NCBI RefSeq assembly: GCF_006974105.1
Contig: NZ_CP036282.1
Coordinates: 3,906,001 to 3,970,000 of the forward strand
Reading direction: 5' to 3'
From: Rhodoferax aquaticus
GTDB taxonomy: Bacteria > Pseudomonadota > Gammaproteobacteria > Burkholderiales > Burkholderiaceae_C
DNA: 64,000 nt
Position 1 is the first letter of the stretch. Every line of letters begins with the position of its first letter. The notes beneath the pieces are model-generated. The model had not been told where the DNA came from, did no database searches, and saw only the letters and a program-made list of their open reading frames with translations. Below, in pieces: positions 31,015 through 40,117 of this stretch. Both the position numbers and the translations under genes were made by a program.

Positions 31015-32208
31015 TTACAAGCGATGGGTTTTGTCTCCATGCGAGAAGCCACGTGCAGGCCACGCAGCGCCTTTGCAAAAGCCGATGACCTTGAACAATT
31101 CCCCCATCTCGTGCTCCATGATGAGCTTTTGCGCGGCCACGCGCTCAGGCAGCGGCGCATCCTGCATGGCGGCCACTAAACCGCAATTCATCAAAAAATG
31201 GGCTTGGTTGGTGTAACCCAGCAACTCAAAACCCGCGTCTTGGGCTGCAACCGCAATACCCGTGAAGTTGACATGCGCGGTGATGTCTTTCAACCCCACG
31301 TCTTGCAAAGGGTCGGCATCGCTGCGATGGGCTTGGTGGCACATCACAGTGCCCATGTGCCGCTGGGGGTGGTAGTACTCAGCCTCCGGGAAACCATAGT
31401 CCAGAAAGAACACAGCGCCACGCACCATGCGGTCACCCAAAGTGCGCACAAAAGCTTCCGCTTGCGGATGCACCTCGGTCAAGTAGTCGTGCTCGCCCTC
31501 CACCTCGACCCAAGGGCGCAAGTCGGTGGCGCGGTCTTGCCAGTCAAAGCCCTCACCGTGGCTCACCACACCGCGCTGCATCCAAACGCCGCCTTTACGC
31601 ACCAGCAAGTTCACTGGCATGGCGTCTAGCACCTCATTGCCCACCACCACGCCCTCAAACTGCTCGGGCAAGCTAGACACCCAATGCACCACAGAGCCGT
31701 ACGATTGCAAGGCCTCTTGTTGGCGGGCTTTGAGGCTATCGGACAGGTCCACAATGTTGTAGCGGCGCACAGTCACCTTGAGCGTGGCCAAAGTGGCTAA
31801 CAGCTGCTTGGCCAAAGCACCAGTGCCCGCGCCAAACTCCCAAATCTCGTCGCACCCCGTGGCTTGCAGGGCCTGCGCCACCTGCTGCGCTAGCGCCTGG
31901 CCAAACAAGGGCGTCATCTCGGGCGCGGTCACAAAGTCGCTGCCCGCGCCTTGCACATCAGTCGCAGTGCCGCCAGTCTCTTCAGACTGCGCTTGGCGCA
32001 AACCTTGGGGCATTTGCCCAAACTTAGCAGAGCCATTGGCGTAGTAGCCCAGGCCTGGTGCGTACAGGGCCTGGGCCATGAAGTCGTCAAACCCGATCCA
32101 ACCGCCGTGTGCGGCGATCCGTTGGTGCAAATGTGCACGCAGCGCTAGGTGGATGGCCTGGGCGTCTTGCGCGCCAGAAGGGCTAGGTAAACTCGGTGCT
32201 GTTGTCAT
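31015..32208 (-). CDS. MidA-like SAM-dependent methyltransferase (NDUFAF7 family, COG1565)
   Basis: 397 aa from the ATG at 32208. N-terminal motif GWIGFDDFMAQALYAPGLGYYANG; SAM-binding EFGAGTGALAKQLL; VVGNEVLDAMPVNLLV, and FFLDYGFPEAEYYHPQR, all diagnostic of the MidA family. The mitochondrial relative methylates an arginine of a complex I subunit; the bacterial role is not settled. The start codon lies 21 bp from the divergent pteridine reductase start, so its promoter must overlap that gene. Confidence 0.9.
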   Translation of the reverse strand: MTTAPSLPSPSGAQDAQAIHLALRAHLHQRIAAHGGWIGFDDFMAQALYAPGLGYYANGSAKFGQMPQGLRQAQSEETGGTATDVQGAGSDFVTAPEMTPLFGQALAQQVAQALQATGCDEIWEFGAGTGALAKQLLATLATLKVTVRRYNIVDLSDSLKARQQEALQSYGSVVHWVSSLPEQFEGVVVGNEVLDAMPVNLLVRKGGVWMQRGVVSHGEGFDWQDRATDLRPWVEVEGEHDYLTEVHPQAEAFVRTLGDRMVRGAVFFLDYGFPEAEYYHPQRHMGTVMCHQAHRSDADPLQDVGLKDITAHVNFTGIAVAAQDAGFELLGYTNQAHFLMNCGLVAAMQDAPLPERVAAQKLIMEHEMGELFKVIGFCKGAAWPARGFSHGDKTHRL

Positions 32209-32229
32209 TTCACTGTGAATTGTCGCCCA

Positions 32230-33033
32230 ATGTCTGCACCTGCCGTTCCATCCCCCGTTCCTACCGTCCTCATCACTGGTGCCGCCAAGCGTTTGGGCCG
32301 CGAAATCGCCCTCACCATGGCGCGCGGCGGCTGGCGCGTGGCCGTGCACTACCGCGACTCTGTGGAGGATGCTACAAAAACCGTAGCTGACTGCGCACAA
32401 TTGACGGGCGGTTCCATGGCATTTCGCTCCAATTTAGCGAATGAAACGGCGGTACGCAACTTATTGCCCACGGTCATCGAGGCCTTTGGCCATGTCGATG
32501 CAGTGGTCAACAGCGCGTCCACCTTTGAGCACGACAACATCGACAGTTTTGGCTTTACCGCCATGGAAAAGCACATGCGCAGCAACGCAGGCGCTGCCAT
32601 TTTGCTCAGCCAAGCCTTGCACACCCACATCCAGCAACGCAACCACGCCTTGACTGCAGACCAAACACAACGGCGCGGCGTGGTGGTGAACCTGTTAGAC
32701 CAAAAACTCTGGAACCAAAACCCCGACTTTTTCAGCTACACACTCTCTAAAGCGGCGCTAGAGGCGGCCAACACTATGCTGGCCTTGGCCTTGAGCCCCA
32801 TGCTGCGCGTAGTCGGTGTGGCGCCTGGCCTCACGCTCACCAGCCACATGCTGTCGGCAGATAAGTTTGAAGCGCTACATAAGTTGTCGCCCTTGGGCAG
32901 GTCGTCTACAGCGCAGGATGTGGCGGCCACGGTCAAATTCGCGATCGATAACCCCTCTATAACGGGCACTACCTTGCTGGTCGACGGCGGGCAGCACCTG
33001 ATGCGCTTTGACCGCGACTTTTCCTTGATGTAA
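32230..33033 (+). CDS. pteridine reductase / SDR family oxidoreductase
   Basis: 267 aa from ATG at 32230 (a GTG 15 bases upstream also possible). TGAAKRLGREIAL is the TGxxxRxG cofactor motif typical of NADPH-dependent pteridine reductases, followed by VAVHYRDS. VNSASTFEHDNI, the active-site YTLSKAALEAAN (YxxxK) and a C-terminal SITGTTLLVDGGQHL. It likely reduces dihydropterins to tetrahydro forms. It is 11 bp upstream of folB, so the pair serves folate/pterin metabolism. Confidence 0.85.
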   Translation: MSAPAVPSPVPTVLITGAAKRLGREIALTMARGGWRVAVHYRDSVEDATKTVADCAQLTGGSMAFRSNLANETAVRNLLPTVIEAFGHVDAVVNSASTFEHDNIDSFGFTAMEKHMRSNAGAAILLSQALHTHIQQRNHALTADQTQRRGVVVNLLDQKLWNQNPDFFSYTLSKAALEAANTMLALALSPMLRVVGVAPGLTLTSHMLSADKFEALHKLSPLGRSSTAQDVAATVKFAIDNPSITGTTLLVDGGQHLMRFDRDFSLM

Positions 33034-33044
33034 ACGGATTTCCC

Positions 33045-33416
33045 ATGCACCACACCACAGGCACGCAGACCCTAACCCTTACCGGCCTGCGTTTCAACGC
33101 CAGCCTTGGCATTCTGGAATCCGAAAAAACCGATCCCCAGCCCATCCAAGTCGATGCCGAGCTGCACTTGGGCACCCAGCCCCTGCTACCCCACGACGAC
33201 GACATCAACCACGTGCTGGACTACCGCAAGGTGCGCCAAATCATCATCAACGAGTGCACTGTAGAACACGTCAACTTGCTAGAAAGCCTGATCGGCAAAC
33301 TGGCCCACCGTCTGATGCAACTGCCTGGCGTGCTGGGCGTGCGGGTCAAAATAGCCAAGCTCGAAATCTTTAGCGACTGTGAAGTGGCCATCAAGGTGGA
33401 AACCGGGCAATGGTGA
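33045..33416 (+). CDS. folB: dihydroneopterin aldolase
   Basis: 123 aa, standard FolB length. Motifs: LTLTGLRFNASLGILESEKTDPQPIQVD at the start, VLDYRKVRQIIINECTVEHVNLLESL in the middle with the conserved EH-NLLE-L, and a GVRVKIAKLEIFSDCEVAIKVE strand. It converts dihydroneopterin to 6-hydroxymethyl-dihydropterin in folate synthesis. Co-transcribed with the pteridine reductase. Confidence 0.92.
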   Translation: MHHTTGTQTLTLTGLRFNASLGILESEKTDPQPIQVDAELHLGTQPLLPHDDDINHVLDYRKVRQIIINECTVEHVNLLESLIGKLAHRLMQLPGVLGVRVKIAKLEIFSDCEVAIKVETGQW

Positions 33417-33500
33417 GCCTGCGCCTTTGCTCAGGGCGCAAGATCAGGGGCAGATAGGCCCCATTTAGCGAAATTGGCAGGCAATGAGACAATAGAGGCT

Positions 33501-34445
33501 ATGAATTCCAGTATTCCAACCTCTTGGCTTGAGCCAGAAGCCCCCGCAGCTGCAGCGCCGAACACCGCCAAAATTGAGCGCGAAACCCACAAACTAGAAA
33601 AGCGCCTGTGCCGCCAAGTGGGGCAGGCCATTGTGGACTTCAACATGATTGAAGAAGGCGACCGCGTGATGGTCTGCATGTCCGGTGGCAAAGACAGCTA
33701 CGGCATGCTCGACATCTTGCTCAAGATGCAGCAACGTGCGCCCATCAAATTTGAGATTGTGGCGGTCAACCTCGACCAAAAACAGCCCGGTTTTCCTGAC
33801 CACATCCTGCCCGAGTACCTGGCCACACTGGGCGTGGAATTTCACATCGAAACGCAAGACACCTACTCCATCGTCAAGCGCAACATCCCCGAAGGCAAGA
33901 CCATGTGCAGCCTGTGCAGCCGCTTGCGCCGGGGCATTTTGTACAACGTGGCACGCCGCCTCAAATGCAACAAACTCGCGCTGGGTCACCACCGCGACGA
34001 CATGTTGCAAACCTTTTTTCTCAATATGTTCTTCGGCGGCAAGCTCAAAGGCATGCCACCAAAACTCGCCAGCGACAACGGCGAATTCATCGTGATCCGC
34101 CCGCTGGCCTATGTGGCTGAGAAAGACCTGATCCGCTGGGCCGCACACCGCGAATTCCCCATCATTCCTTGCTCGCTGTGCGGAAGCCAAACGAATTTGC
34201 AACGCGTGCAAATCGGCAACATGCTGCGCGACTGGGAAAAGCAATACCCTGGCCGCTTGGAAACCATGTTTACTGCGCTGCAAAACGTGGTGCCCTCGCA
34301 CTTGATGGACAGCAAGCTGCACGACTTCCAAAACATCCAAACGACGGGTGTGGAAGACGAAGAAGGCGACAAAGCGTTTGACGCCGAAGACTTCACCCCA
34401 CCCAGTCTCTCGGGCTTGCCGGGCATGCAAGTGGTGAGTCTCTAG
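33501..34445 (+). CDS. ttcA: tRNA 2-thiocytidine(32) synthetase
   Basis: 314 aa from the ATG at 33501, preceded by AGAGG. PP-loop [11 protein letters not shown] at ~59-69, [10 protein letters not shown] (CxxC), the GHHRDD segment, and a second CSLCGSQ (CxxC) bind the [4Fe-4S] cluster. TtcA thiolates C32 of several tRNAs. Downstream lipoprotein gene starts on the last base of the stop. Confidence 0.95.
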   Translation: MNSSIPTSWLEPEAPAAAAPNTAKIERETHKLEKRLCRQVGQAIVDFNMIEEGDRVMVCMSGGKDSYGMLDILLKMQQRAPIKFEIVAVNLDQKQPGFPDHILPEYLATLGVEFHIETQDTYSIVKRNIPEGKTMCSLCSRLRRGILYNVARRLKCNKLALGHHRDDMLQTFFLNMFFGGKLKGMPPKLASDNGEFIVIRPLAYVAEKDLIRWAAHREFPIIPCSLCGSQTNLQRVQIGNMLRDWEKQYPGRLETMFTALQNVVPSHLMDSKLHDFQNIQTTGVEDEEGDKAFDAEDFTPPSLSGLPGMQVVSL

Positions 34446-35059
34446 TGGCAGTGCGCTGGTCCTTAGTCCCACGCTTGGGGACCCTGCTCGCCTTGCTGGG
34501 CTTGGCCGTGTTAACTGGTTGCGCCAGCAGCCGGATGGTAGACAGCGATGTGAGCGCATTTGCAGGAGCCAATGGGGCACAACGACCGGCCAGCTACCGC
34601 TTTGAGCGACTCCCGTCCCAAGAAGCGCAAGGCAACAGCCAATCGCGCATTGAGTCCATTGCAGAGGTCGCACTGCAGAATGTGGGACTCACCCCCAGCG
34701 CCACGGTCCCCAAGTACTCAGTCCAAATCACGGTACGGGTCGCGGCCTACTTGCGCCATCCTCAGCGGGTGAATAGCCGCAACTGGCTGCTGGACGAAGG
34801 CAAAGACGGCACCCGCGGCCCCACCATGTTGCTCAACCTAGAGCCCACTTGGTACAAACACAGTGTGCACCTTGTCCTGAGGGATCTAGGCACCGGACAA
34901 GTCGCCTATGAAACGCAGGCAACCCACGACGGCCCATGGTCCGACACCCTGGGTCTATTGCCCGCCATTTTGGACGCAGCTTTGGCTGACTACCCCAACC
35001 CTCCACAAGGCCCGCGCAACATCGTGGTTGAGCTGCACAACGCTAGCGTTACGCCATGA
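34445..35059 (+). CDS. DUF4136-type outer-membrane/periplasmic lipoprotein
   Basis: 204 aa with GTG start overlapping the ttcA stop by one base. Signal peptide with lipobox LTGC at about 24-27, so the mature protein is lipid-anchored. The body fits the DUF4136 pattern (FAGANGAQRPASYRFERLP, VPKYSVQITVRVAAYLR, LVLRDLGTGQVAYETQATHDG). Function of the family is unknown. It is coupled to ttcA and followed by a phosphatase gene overlapping by four bases. Confidence 0.8.
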   Translation: MAVRWSLVPRLGTLLALLGLAVLTGCASSRMVDSDVSAFAGANGAQRPASYRFERLPSQEAQGNSQSRIESIAEVALQNVGLTPSATVPKYSVQITVRVAAYLRHPQRVNSRNWLLDEGKDGTRGPTMLLNLEPTWYKHSVHLVLRDLGTGQVAYETQATHDGPWSDTLGLLPAILDAALADYPNPPQGPRNIVVELHNASVTP

Positions 35060-35712
35060 CCATGAGTCCCACCCGCATCATCGCGGTTCGCCACGGTGAG
35101 ACCGATTGGAATGTTGCAACCCGTCTGCAAGGCCACAAAGACATAGGACTCAACGCCCGCGGGCGCTGGCAAGCAGAGCAAGTAGCACAGGCCTTGCGCG
35201 ATGAGCCGATTGCGGCTGTCTACAGCAGCGACCTCAGCCGCGCCCACGACACGGCGCAAGCGATTGCCGCACACAACCGACACCTGCCTCACCCTACCGT
35301 CGCGCTGCACACTGGGCTGCGGGAGCGTGGTTTTGGCATGTTTGAAGGCTACACCTACGCAGAAATTGAAGCCAACTGGCCAGAGGCTTCCCTGCGCTGG
35401 CGCCACCGCGAACCCCACTTTGCGCCTCCAGGCGGCGAATCACCCACCGCGCTGTGCACGCGCGTGCGCACCGCACTCGATGCGCTGGCAATGCCGCACG
35501 GGGGCGAACTCATCGTTCTCGTAGCCCATGGTGGTGTGTTAGACATGCTGTACAGACTTGCGACCCAGCAAAGCGTCAGTGCGCCACGCGCCTGGGAATT
35601 GGGCAATACCGCCATCAACCGATTGCTGTGGACGCCAGAGTCTTTCACGCTCGTAGGATGGGGCGACGTCCAGCACTTGGAGCAAGCCGCTCTGGACGAA
35701 AGCAGCGTGTAA
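35056..35712 (+). CDS. histidine phosphatase family protein (GpmB-like)
   Basis: 218 aa. RHGETDWN catalytic motif at ~11-18 with the phospho-acceptor His, the GRWQAEQVAQAL region, SDLSRAHDTA, a second catalytic part ERGFGMFEGYTYAEIE, and VAHGGVLDML near 158-167. A cytosolic phosphatase of the phosphoglycerate mutase superfamily; substrate unknown. Start (ATG at 35056 or 35062) overlaps the lipoprotein stop. Confidence 0.9.
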   Translation: MTMSPTRIIAVRHGETDWNVATRLQGHKDIGLNARGRWQAEQVAQALRDEPIAAVYSSDLSRAHDTAQAIAAHNRHLPHPTVALHTGLRERGFGMFEGYTYAEIEANWPEASLRWRHREPHFAPPGGESPTALCTRVRTALDALAMPHGGELIVLVAHGGVLDMLYRLATQQSVSAPRAWELGNTAINRLLWTPESFTLVGWGDVQHLEQAALDESSV

Positions 35713-35750
35713 CCATCGCAGCAACCAGCGCGACGCGTTACGTATAGGCC

Positions 35751-36260
35751 ATGGTAGCTACCCGAGACGAACACAATCTGCTGATCGCTGCTGCGGTTGT
35801 GGTGGTGGTGGTGGTGATGTTTTTCTTGGCGGCTTGGATCAAGCGGCGCAACAGTCGCCCAGCCCCGGGCGACTTCGCAGAGATACTGACCAAGGGGAAC
35901 GTGGCAGACGCCCTGCAAGCGCAAAACACCAGTGGCGCACAAGATGCACGCGATGCGTTGCACGACACCAAGGCGGCTATCCGCGCGGCCAGAGCCTATG
36001 GCAGGCGATTGGTCAATCTAGTGTGGGCTTTGTTTGCAGGCCTCTTTTGTGCGTTCTGCTTGGTATTTGTCTTGGCCTCGCTCACTACATCTGAAGGTGT
36101 TTCTTGGACCAGCACGCTAGTTTTTGCAGCACTTAGCGCGCTTGCAGGCTGGTTTGCGCGGGTGCAATGGCGTTCGTTTCGCGCCCCGGTAAGTGCCCAC
36201 TTAGCGGCAATGGATGACGAAGGTTGGTTGGTAGCTTGGCGCAAACGCTCCGAGAAGTAG
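35751..36260 (+). CDS. three-helix membrane protein of unknown function
   Basis: 169 aa. A first hydrophobic helix (LLIAAAVVVVVVVMFFLAAWI) is encoded partly by a run of GTG triplets at about 35801-35815. A charged helical segment follows, then two more helices (LVWALFAGLFCAFCLVFVLA; TSTLVFAALSALAGWFA). No family recognised. A polyvaline helix built on a trinucleotide repeat could vary in length without frameshift. It lies 38 bp after the phosphatase gene. Confidence 0.7.
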   Translation: MVATRDEHNLLIAAAVVVVVVVMFFLAAWIKRRNSRPAPGDFAEILTKGNVADALQAQNTSGAQDARDALHDTKAAIRAARAYGRRLVNLVWALFAGLFCAFCLVFVLASLTTSEGVSWTSTLVFAALSALAGWFARVQWRSFRAPVSAHLAAMDDEGWLVAWRKRSEK

Positions 36261-36330
36261 ACTGAAGCCTCGACGTAGTCCTAGGGTTCACCCGCAATTC
36301 GCAAAGCGTTTGCTCTGTGAAAATGAGGCG

Positions 36331-38097
36331 ATGAGCAAAGTCATCGTTTTCGCAACTCCGGTCTTCTTCCTCCTCATTGCCATTGAATTTTTCTGGGGGC
36401 GTTGGCGCGCCGCCAAGGGCACGGGGCAAGACACCTACCGCCTCAATGACGCTATCAACAGCATCAGCCTAGGCATCTTGAGCCAAGTGGGCGGCGTCAT
36501 CAGCAAAGTGATGACCGTTGGCATTTACACGGCCGTCTTCAATGCAGTGGCGTGGTACCCGCACCTGGAGTTTTGGAACACCTGGTACGGCTGGATTCTT
36601 GCGCTGCTGTTTTACGACTTTTGCTACTACTGGCTGCACCGTGGTGGCCACGAAGTCTCGGTGCTGTGGGCGGCGCACGTGGTGCACCACCAAAGCCAAC
36701 ACTACAACCTCTCTACCGCACTGCGCCAAACGTCTACCGGCGCCTTGTTTGGCTGGATCTTTTACATCCCTATGGCCATTGCCGGGGTGCCGCCCTTGGT
36801 GTTTGGCATCGTGGCCTTGATCGACTTGCTCTACCAATTTTGGGTGCACACCGAGCAAGTGGGCAAGCTCGGCTGGTTTGACCGCGTGTTTTGCTCACCA
36901 AGCAACCACCGCGTGCACCACGGCGTGAACGATCCGTACATCGACAAAAACTACGGCGGCTTGCTGGTGGTGTGGGACCGCATGTTTGGCACCTTTCAAG
37001 AAGAGCACGAAAAGTGCGTCTACGGCACACGCGGCCAGCTCAATAGCTGGGACCCCTTATGGGCCAACTTTGAGGTCTACGCGGCCTTGGCCAAAGACTC
37101 GTGGGCCACGCGCCACTGGGGCGACAAGCTGCGGGTGTGGCTCAAGCCACCAGGCTGGCAACCGGCCGATCTGGCAGCTGCCAACTCCAAGCCCGCCTTT
37201 ACCTTGGACCAAGTCACCACCTACAACCCACCCCTGAGCACAGGGCAAAAATGGTTTGCGGGCTTGCAATTTTTGGCCAACTTAGGTGCCGTAGCCGCCT
37301 ACTTGTGGGTGGCGGACGGCATGAGTTTTACCCAAGCTGCCATGGGCTGCGCGGCACTCAGTGCCTCGGTTTGGGCCCTGGGCCGGTTTATGCAGCATGG
37401 CTTGGGCATGTTGGAAGTTGTGGCCGTGCAGGCCGCCGCCATCGCCACTTTGGGCGCGGTGGACATGCTGCCCTACTTCATGCTGTTTAAGCCCATGGTC
37501 ATGTCCATTGCTATGATTTATGTAGCTTCTTGCGCACTATCCATGGGCGCAAACGGCATATTTAGCACTAAAAAACACACGCTATTACAGATATCGCTGC
37601 TGTTTTCCTTGGGTGGCGACGTGTTTTTGATGCTGCCGGGGGACTACTTCATTCCCGGCTTGGCCTCGTTCTTGGTGGCGCATGTGTTCTACCTCGTCAT
37701 CTTTCGCGACGGCCATGCCTGGTTTCCGCACAAAGGCGCATTGGGCGTGGTGCTGGCCTTTGGCGCGGCCATGTACGCTGTGCTGTGGAGCCACTTGCCC
37801 GATCCCGCGCTCAAAGCCGCTGTGGCAGCTTATGTGACTGTGATCTGCCTGATGGCGGGCCAAGCCATTGGCCGCACCATCGTACAAGGGGATGCCAGCG
37901 CGCGCTGGGTGGCCGTGGGCGCCTGCATTTTCATGGCCAGTGACTCTATGATTGCGATCAACCAGTTTTTGACACCGGTGCCGTTGGCAGGCTTCTGGAT
38001 TTTGTTCACCTACTACGCGGCGCAAATTCTGATCGTGCACAACCTGATGCAAAGCAGTGGCGCAGCACGGGCACCCGCTGCTGCGGCCAGCGCTTAA
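36331..38097 (+). CDS. AGMO-like fatty acid hydroxylase fused to YhhN lysoplasmalogenase domain
   Basis: 588 aa from the ATG at 36331. Residues 1-240: membrane hydroxylase with histidine boxes WLHRGGHE (~102-108), HVVHHQSQHYNLSTALRQ (~116-133), and SNHRVHHG (~191-198), followed by IDKNYGGLLVVWDRMFGTF. This pattern is closest to alkylglycerol monooxygenase, a pterin-dependent di-iron enzyme. Residues ~375-570: YhhN/TMEM86 domain (FKPMVM..., SLGGDVFLMLPGDYFIPGLASFLVAHVFYLVIF). Both halves act on ether lipids in known relatives, so the fusion suggests ether-lipid breakdown. A dispersed repeat lies inside the coding region at 37510-37566. Confidence 0.85.
   Translation: MSKVIVFATPVFFLLIAIEFFWGRWRAAKGTGQDTYRLNDAINSISLGILSQVGGVISKVMTVGIYTAVFNAVAWYPHLEFWNTWYGWILALLFYDFCYYWLHRGGHEVSVLWAAHVVHHQSQHYNLSTALRQTSTGALFGWIFYIPMAIAGVPPLVFGIVALIDLLYQFWVHTEQVGKLGWFDRVFCSPSNHRVHHGVNDPYIDKNYGGLLVVWDRMFGTFQEEHEKCVYGTRGQLNSWDPLWANFEVYAALAKDSWATRHWGDKLRVWLKPPGWQPADLAAANSKPAFTLDQVTTYNPPLSTGQKWFAGLQFLANLGAVAAYLWVADGMSFTQAAMGCAALSASVWALGRFMQHGLGMLEVVAVQAAAIATLGAVDMLPYFMLFKPMVMSIAMIYVASCALSMGANGIFSTKKHTLLQISLLFSLGGDVFLMLPGDYFIPGLASFLVAHVFYLVIFRDGHAWFPHKGALGVVLAFGAAMYAVLWSHLPDPALKAAVAAYVTVICLMAGQAIGRTIVQGDASARWVAVGACIFMASDSMIAINQFLTPVPLAGFWILFTYYAAQILIVHNLMQSSGAARAPAAAASA
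37510..37566 (-). repeat. dispersed ~55-bp repeat, copy inside the hydroxylase-YhhN gene
   Basis: On the minus strand it reads GTGCTAAATATGCCG... with the core CGCCCATGGATA-GTGCG then CAAGAAGCTACATAAATCATAGC, matching the intergenic copy at 45691-45749 almost along its whole length. It is translated as about VASCALSMGANGIFSTKK (residues ~398-414) at the start of the YhhN domain. Confidence 0.7.
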
Positions 38098-38672
38098 AAA
38101 CCGAGCTTGGCCCCTGCCCCCAACAGGGTGGCCATGCCCAGTAGCGCAAAAATGCCAGCGGCAATGCTGTGCACCAGTTTCATAGGAATTTTGTTGGCCA
38201 TCTTGTCGCCCACAAACACGGCGGGTACATCGGCAATCAGCATGCCCAGCGTCGTGCCAAACACTACGAGCACGGGGCTCGCGTAGTGCGCGGCCATCGC
38301 CACCGTGGCGATTTGGGTTTTGTCGCCCATTTCGGCCAAAAAGAAGGTCACCAGCGTGGCGCCAAACACGCCAAAGCGCTGGGCGGCACGGGTTTCTTCT
38401 TCTTCGATCTTGTCGGGAATCAGCGTCCAAATCGCCATACCGATGAACGATGCGCCCAATACCCAGCGCAAAACCTCTGGGGTAATCGCACTGGTGATCC
38501 AGGCGCCCAATGCGCCTGCCAAACCATGGTTCACGATGGTGGCGCACAAGATACCGGCAATGATGGGGAGAGGTTTTTTGAATCGCGCTGCCAAGATAAA
38601 GGCGAGCAACTGGGTTTTGTCACCGATTTCGGCAAGTGCCACAACACCGGTAGAGACTAACAAGGCTTCCAT
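38094..38672 (-). CDS. TMEM165/GDT1 family manganese exporter
   Basis: 192 aa from the ATG at 38672. Two ExGDKT motifs, EIGDKTQ (~15-21) and EMGDKTQ (~114-120), sit in homologous helices of the two halves; about six membrane segments. Bacterial members export Mn2+ (or exchange Ca2+/Mn2+). A yybP-ykoY Mn2+ riboswitch precedes it, which supports the Mn role. Upstream in-frame extension would run through the riboswitch and is not used. The stop overlaps the converging hydroxylase gene by 4 bases. Confidence 0.92.
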   Translation of the reverse strand: MEALLVSTGVVALAEIGDKTQLLAFILAARFKKPLPIIAGILCATIVNHGLAGALGAWITSAITPEVLRWVLGASFIGMAIWTLIPDKIEEEETRAAQRFGVFGATLVTFFLAEMGDKTQIATVAMAAHYASPVLVVFGTTLGMLIADVPAVFVGDKMANKIPMKLVHSIAAGIFALLGMATLLGAGAKLGF

Positions 38673-38684
38673 AGGATTTTCCAA

Positions 38685-38845
38685 GGGCCGGACACAAGAC
38701 AAATGACCACCACGCTTTTCCGGCCCATGCGAAAGCGAAGTGATCAAAGGTCTTGCCAAGTTGTACAACCGCTGGCGCCATGGTCTGCCGACCAAGTGTG
38801 TTGACGCAAGCCTCTTCGGGTGAAGAGCGGCTACTCCCCAATGAA
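38685..38845 (-). ncRNA. yybP-ykoY manganese riboswitch and expression platform
   Basis: On the minus strand the aptamer begins TTGGGGAGTAGCCGC (38831-38840 region), continues through GTCAACACACTTGGTC and CCATGGCGCCAGC, and ends GGCAAGACCTTT (about 38746-38758), the conserved features of the yybP-ykoY family. A perfect inverted repeat, GGGCCGGA (38719-38726) with TCCGGCCC (38685-38692), lies just before the start codon at 38672 and can act as the Mn-responsive switch. It controls the GDT1 gene. Confidence 0.9.
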
Positions 38846-38868
38846 CCTGCTGATCATACCCCAGTGGC

Positions 38869-39930
38869 TTACATGCCCAATAAATCCGGCGTGGGATTGC
38901 TAGGCGGCGCCACACCCAAATGGCGGTAGGCTGCCAAGGTGGCAATGCGGCCACGGGGGGTGCGCTGCAAGTAGCCCTGCTGAATCAGGTAGGGCTCAAT
39001 CACATCCTCGATGGTTTCGCGCTCTTCGCCGATGCTGGCGGCAATATTGTCCAGCCCCACGGGGCCGCCATCGAAGCGGTGAATCACCGCCTCTAGCAGC
39101 TTGCGGTCCATCAAGTCGAAGCCTTGCGGATCTACGTCCAGCATAGCCAGCGCCCGGTTCGCGATATCGAGCGTAATGGTGCCGCTGCCCTTCACATCCG
39201 CATAGTCACGCACGCGGCGCAGCAAGCGGTTGGCAATGCGTGGTGTGCCGCGCGAACGCCGGGCGATCTCAAATCCGCCTTCTTCCACCATAGGCACTTT
39301 GAGCAATCCGGCACTGCGCTTGACAATGCTGGCCAACTCTTCGGACGTATAAAACTCCAAGCGCGCCACGATGCCAAAGCGGTCGCGTAGCGGATTGGTC
39401 AACATGCCCGCACGGGTGGTCGCTCCCACCAAAGTGAACGGCTGCAAGTCGAGTTTGATGGATCTCGCCGCCGGGCCTTCGCCAATCATGATGTCAATTT
39501 TGTAGTCCTCCAGCGCGGGGTACAAAATCTCTTCGACCACAGGACTTAGGCGATGAATCTCGTCGATGAACAGGACGTCGTTCTTTTCCAAATTGGTCAG
39601 CAGCGCGGCCAAGTCTTTGGGCTTTTCGAGCACCGGGCCACTGGTTTGGCGCAGGTTTACGCCCAGCTCATGCGCAATGATGTGGCTCAGCGTGGTCTTG
39701 CCCAAGCCCGGTGGGCCAAAGAGCAGCACATGGTCCAGCGCCTCGCTGCGCATTTTGGCCGCACCAATGAAAATCTCCAGTTGCTCCCGCACTTTGGCCT
39801 GGCCCACATACTCGTCCAGCAGCTTGGGGCGCAAGGCACGCTCAATGGCTTCCTCGTTCGGGGAAACGGGCGCAGCAGAAAGTACCCGTTTGGGTGGGAC
39901 TGCAGAAAAGTCGTCGGTCTGGATGCTCAC
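38869..39930 (-). CDS. ruvB: Holliday junction branch migration helicase RuvB
   Basis: 353 aa. Walker [11 protein letters not shown], Walker [10 protein letters not shown], sensor GATTRAGML, arginine finger region [15 protein letters not shown], and a winged-helix C-terminus ([17 protein letters not shown]). It drives branch migration with RuvA during recombination repair. It lies 1.7 kb from ruvA with carbonic anhydrase and a DUF1161 gene between, so ruvA and ruvB are not one operon here. Confidence 0.97.
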   Translation of the reverse strand: MSIQTDDFSAVPPKRVLSAAPVSPNEEAIERALRPKLLDEYVGQAKVREQLEIFIGAAKMRSEALDHVLLFGPPGLGKTTLSHIIAHELGVNLRQTSGPVLEKPKDLAALLTNLEKNDVLFIDEIHRLSPVVEEILYPALEDYKIDIMIGEGPAARSIKLDLQPFTLVGATTRAGMLTNPLRDRFGIVARLEFYTSEELASIVKRSAGLLKVPMVEEGGFEIARRSRGTPRIANRLLRRVRDYADVKGSGTITLDIANRALAMLDVDPQGFDLMDRKLLEAVIHRFDGGPVGLDNIAASIGEERETIEDVIEPYLIQQGYLQRTPRGRIATLAAYRHLGVAPPSNPTPDLLGM

Positions 39931-40117
39931 AAAACAGCCTGTTGGTGCAAAGATGCAAGCTTACACGCGCTTGGCGTCTGCGCGCACCGGCGTTTAAGTA
40001 GCGCAACACCACTACGAGTGCTCAAGTCGTGTGGCCAATATGCCGATAGCAGAGCCAAGCACGCCTCAAGCCTTGTTGGCCGCGGGCACGCACATCTGTT
40101 TGAAAGGCACCGCCACT

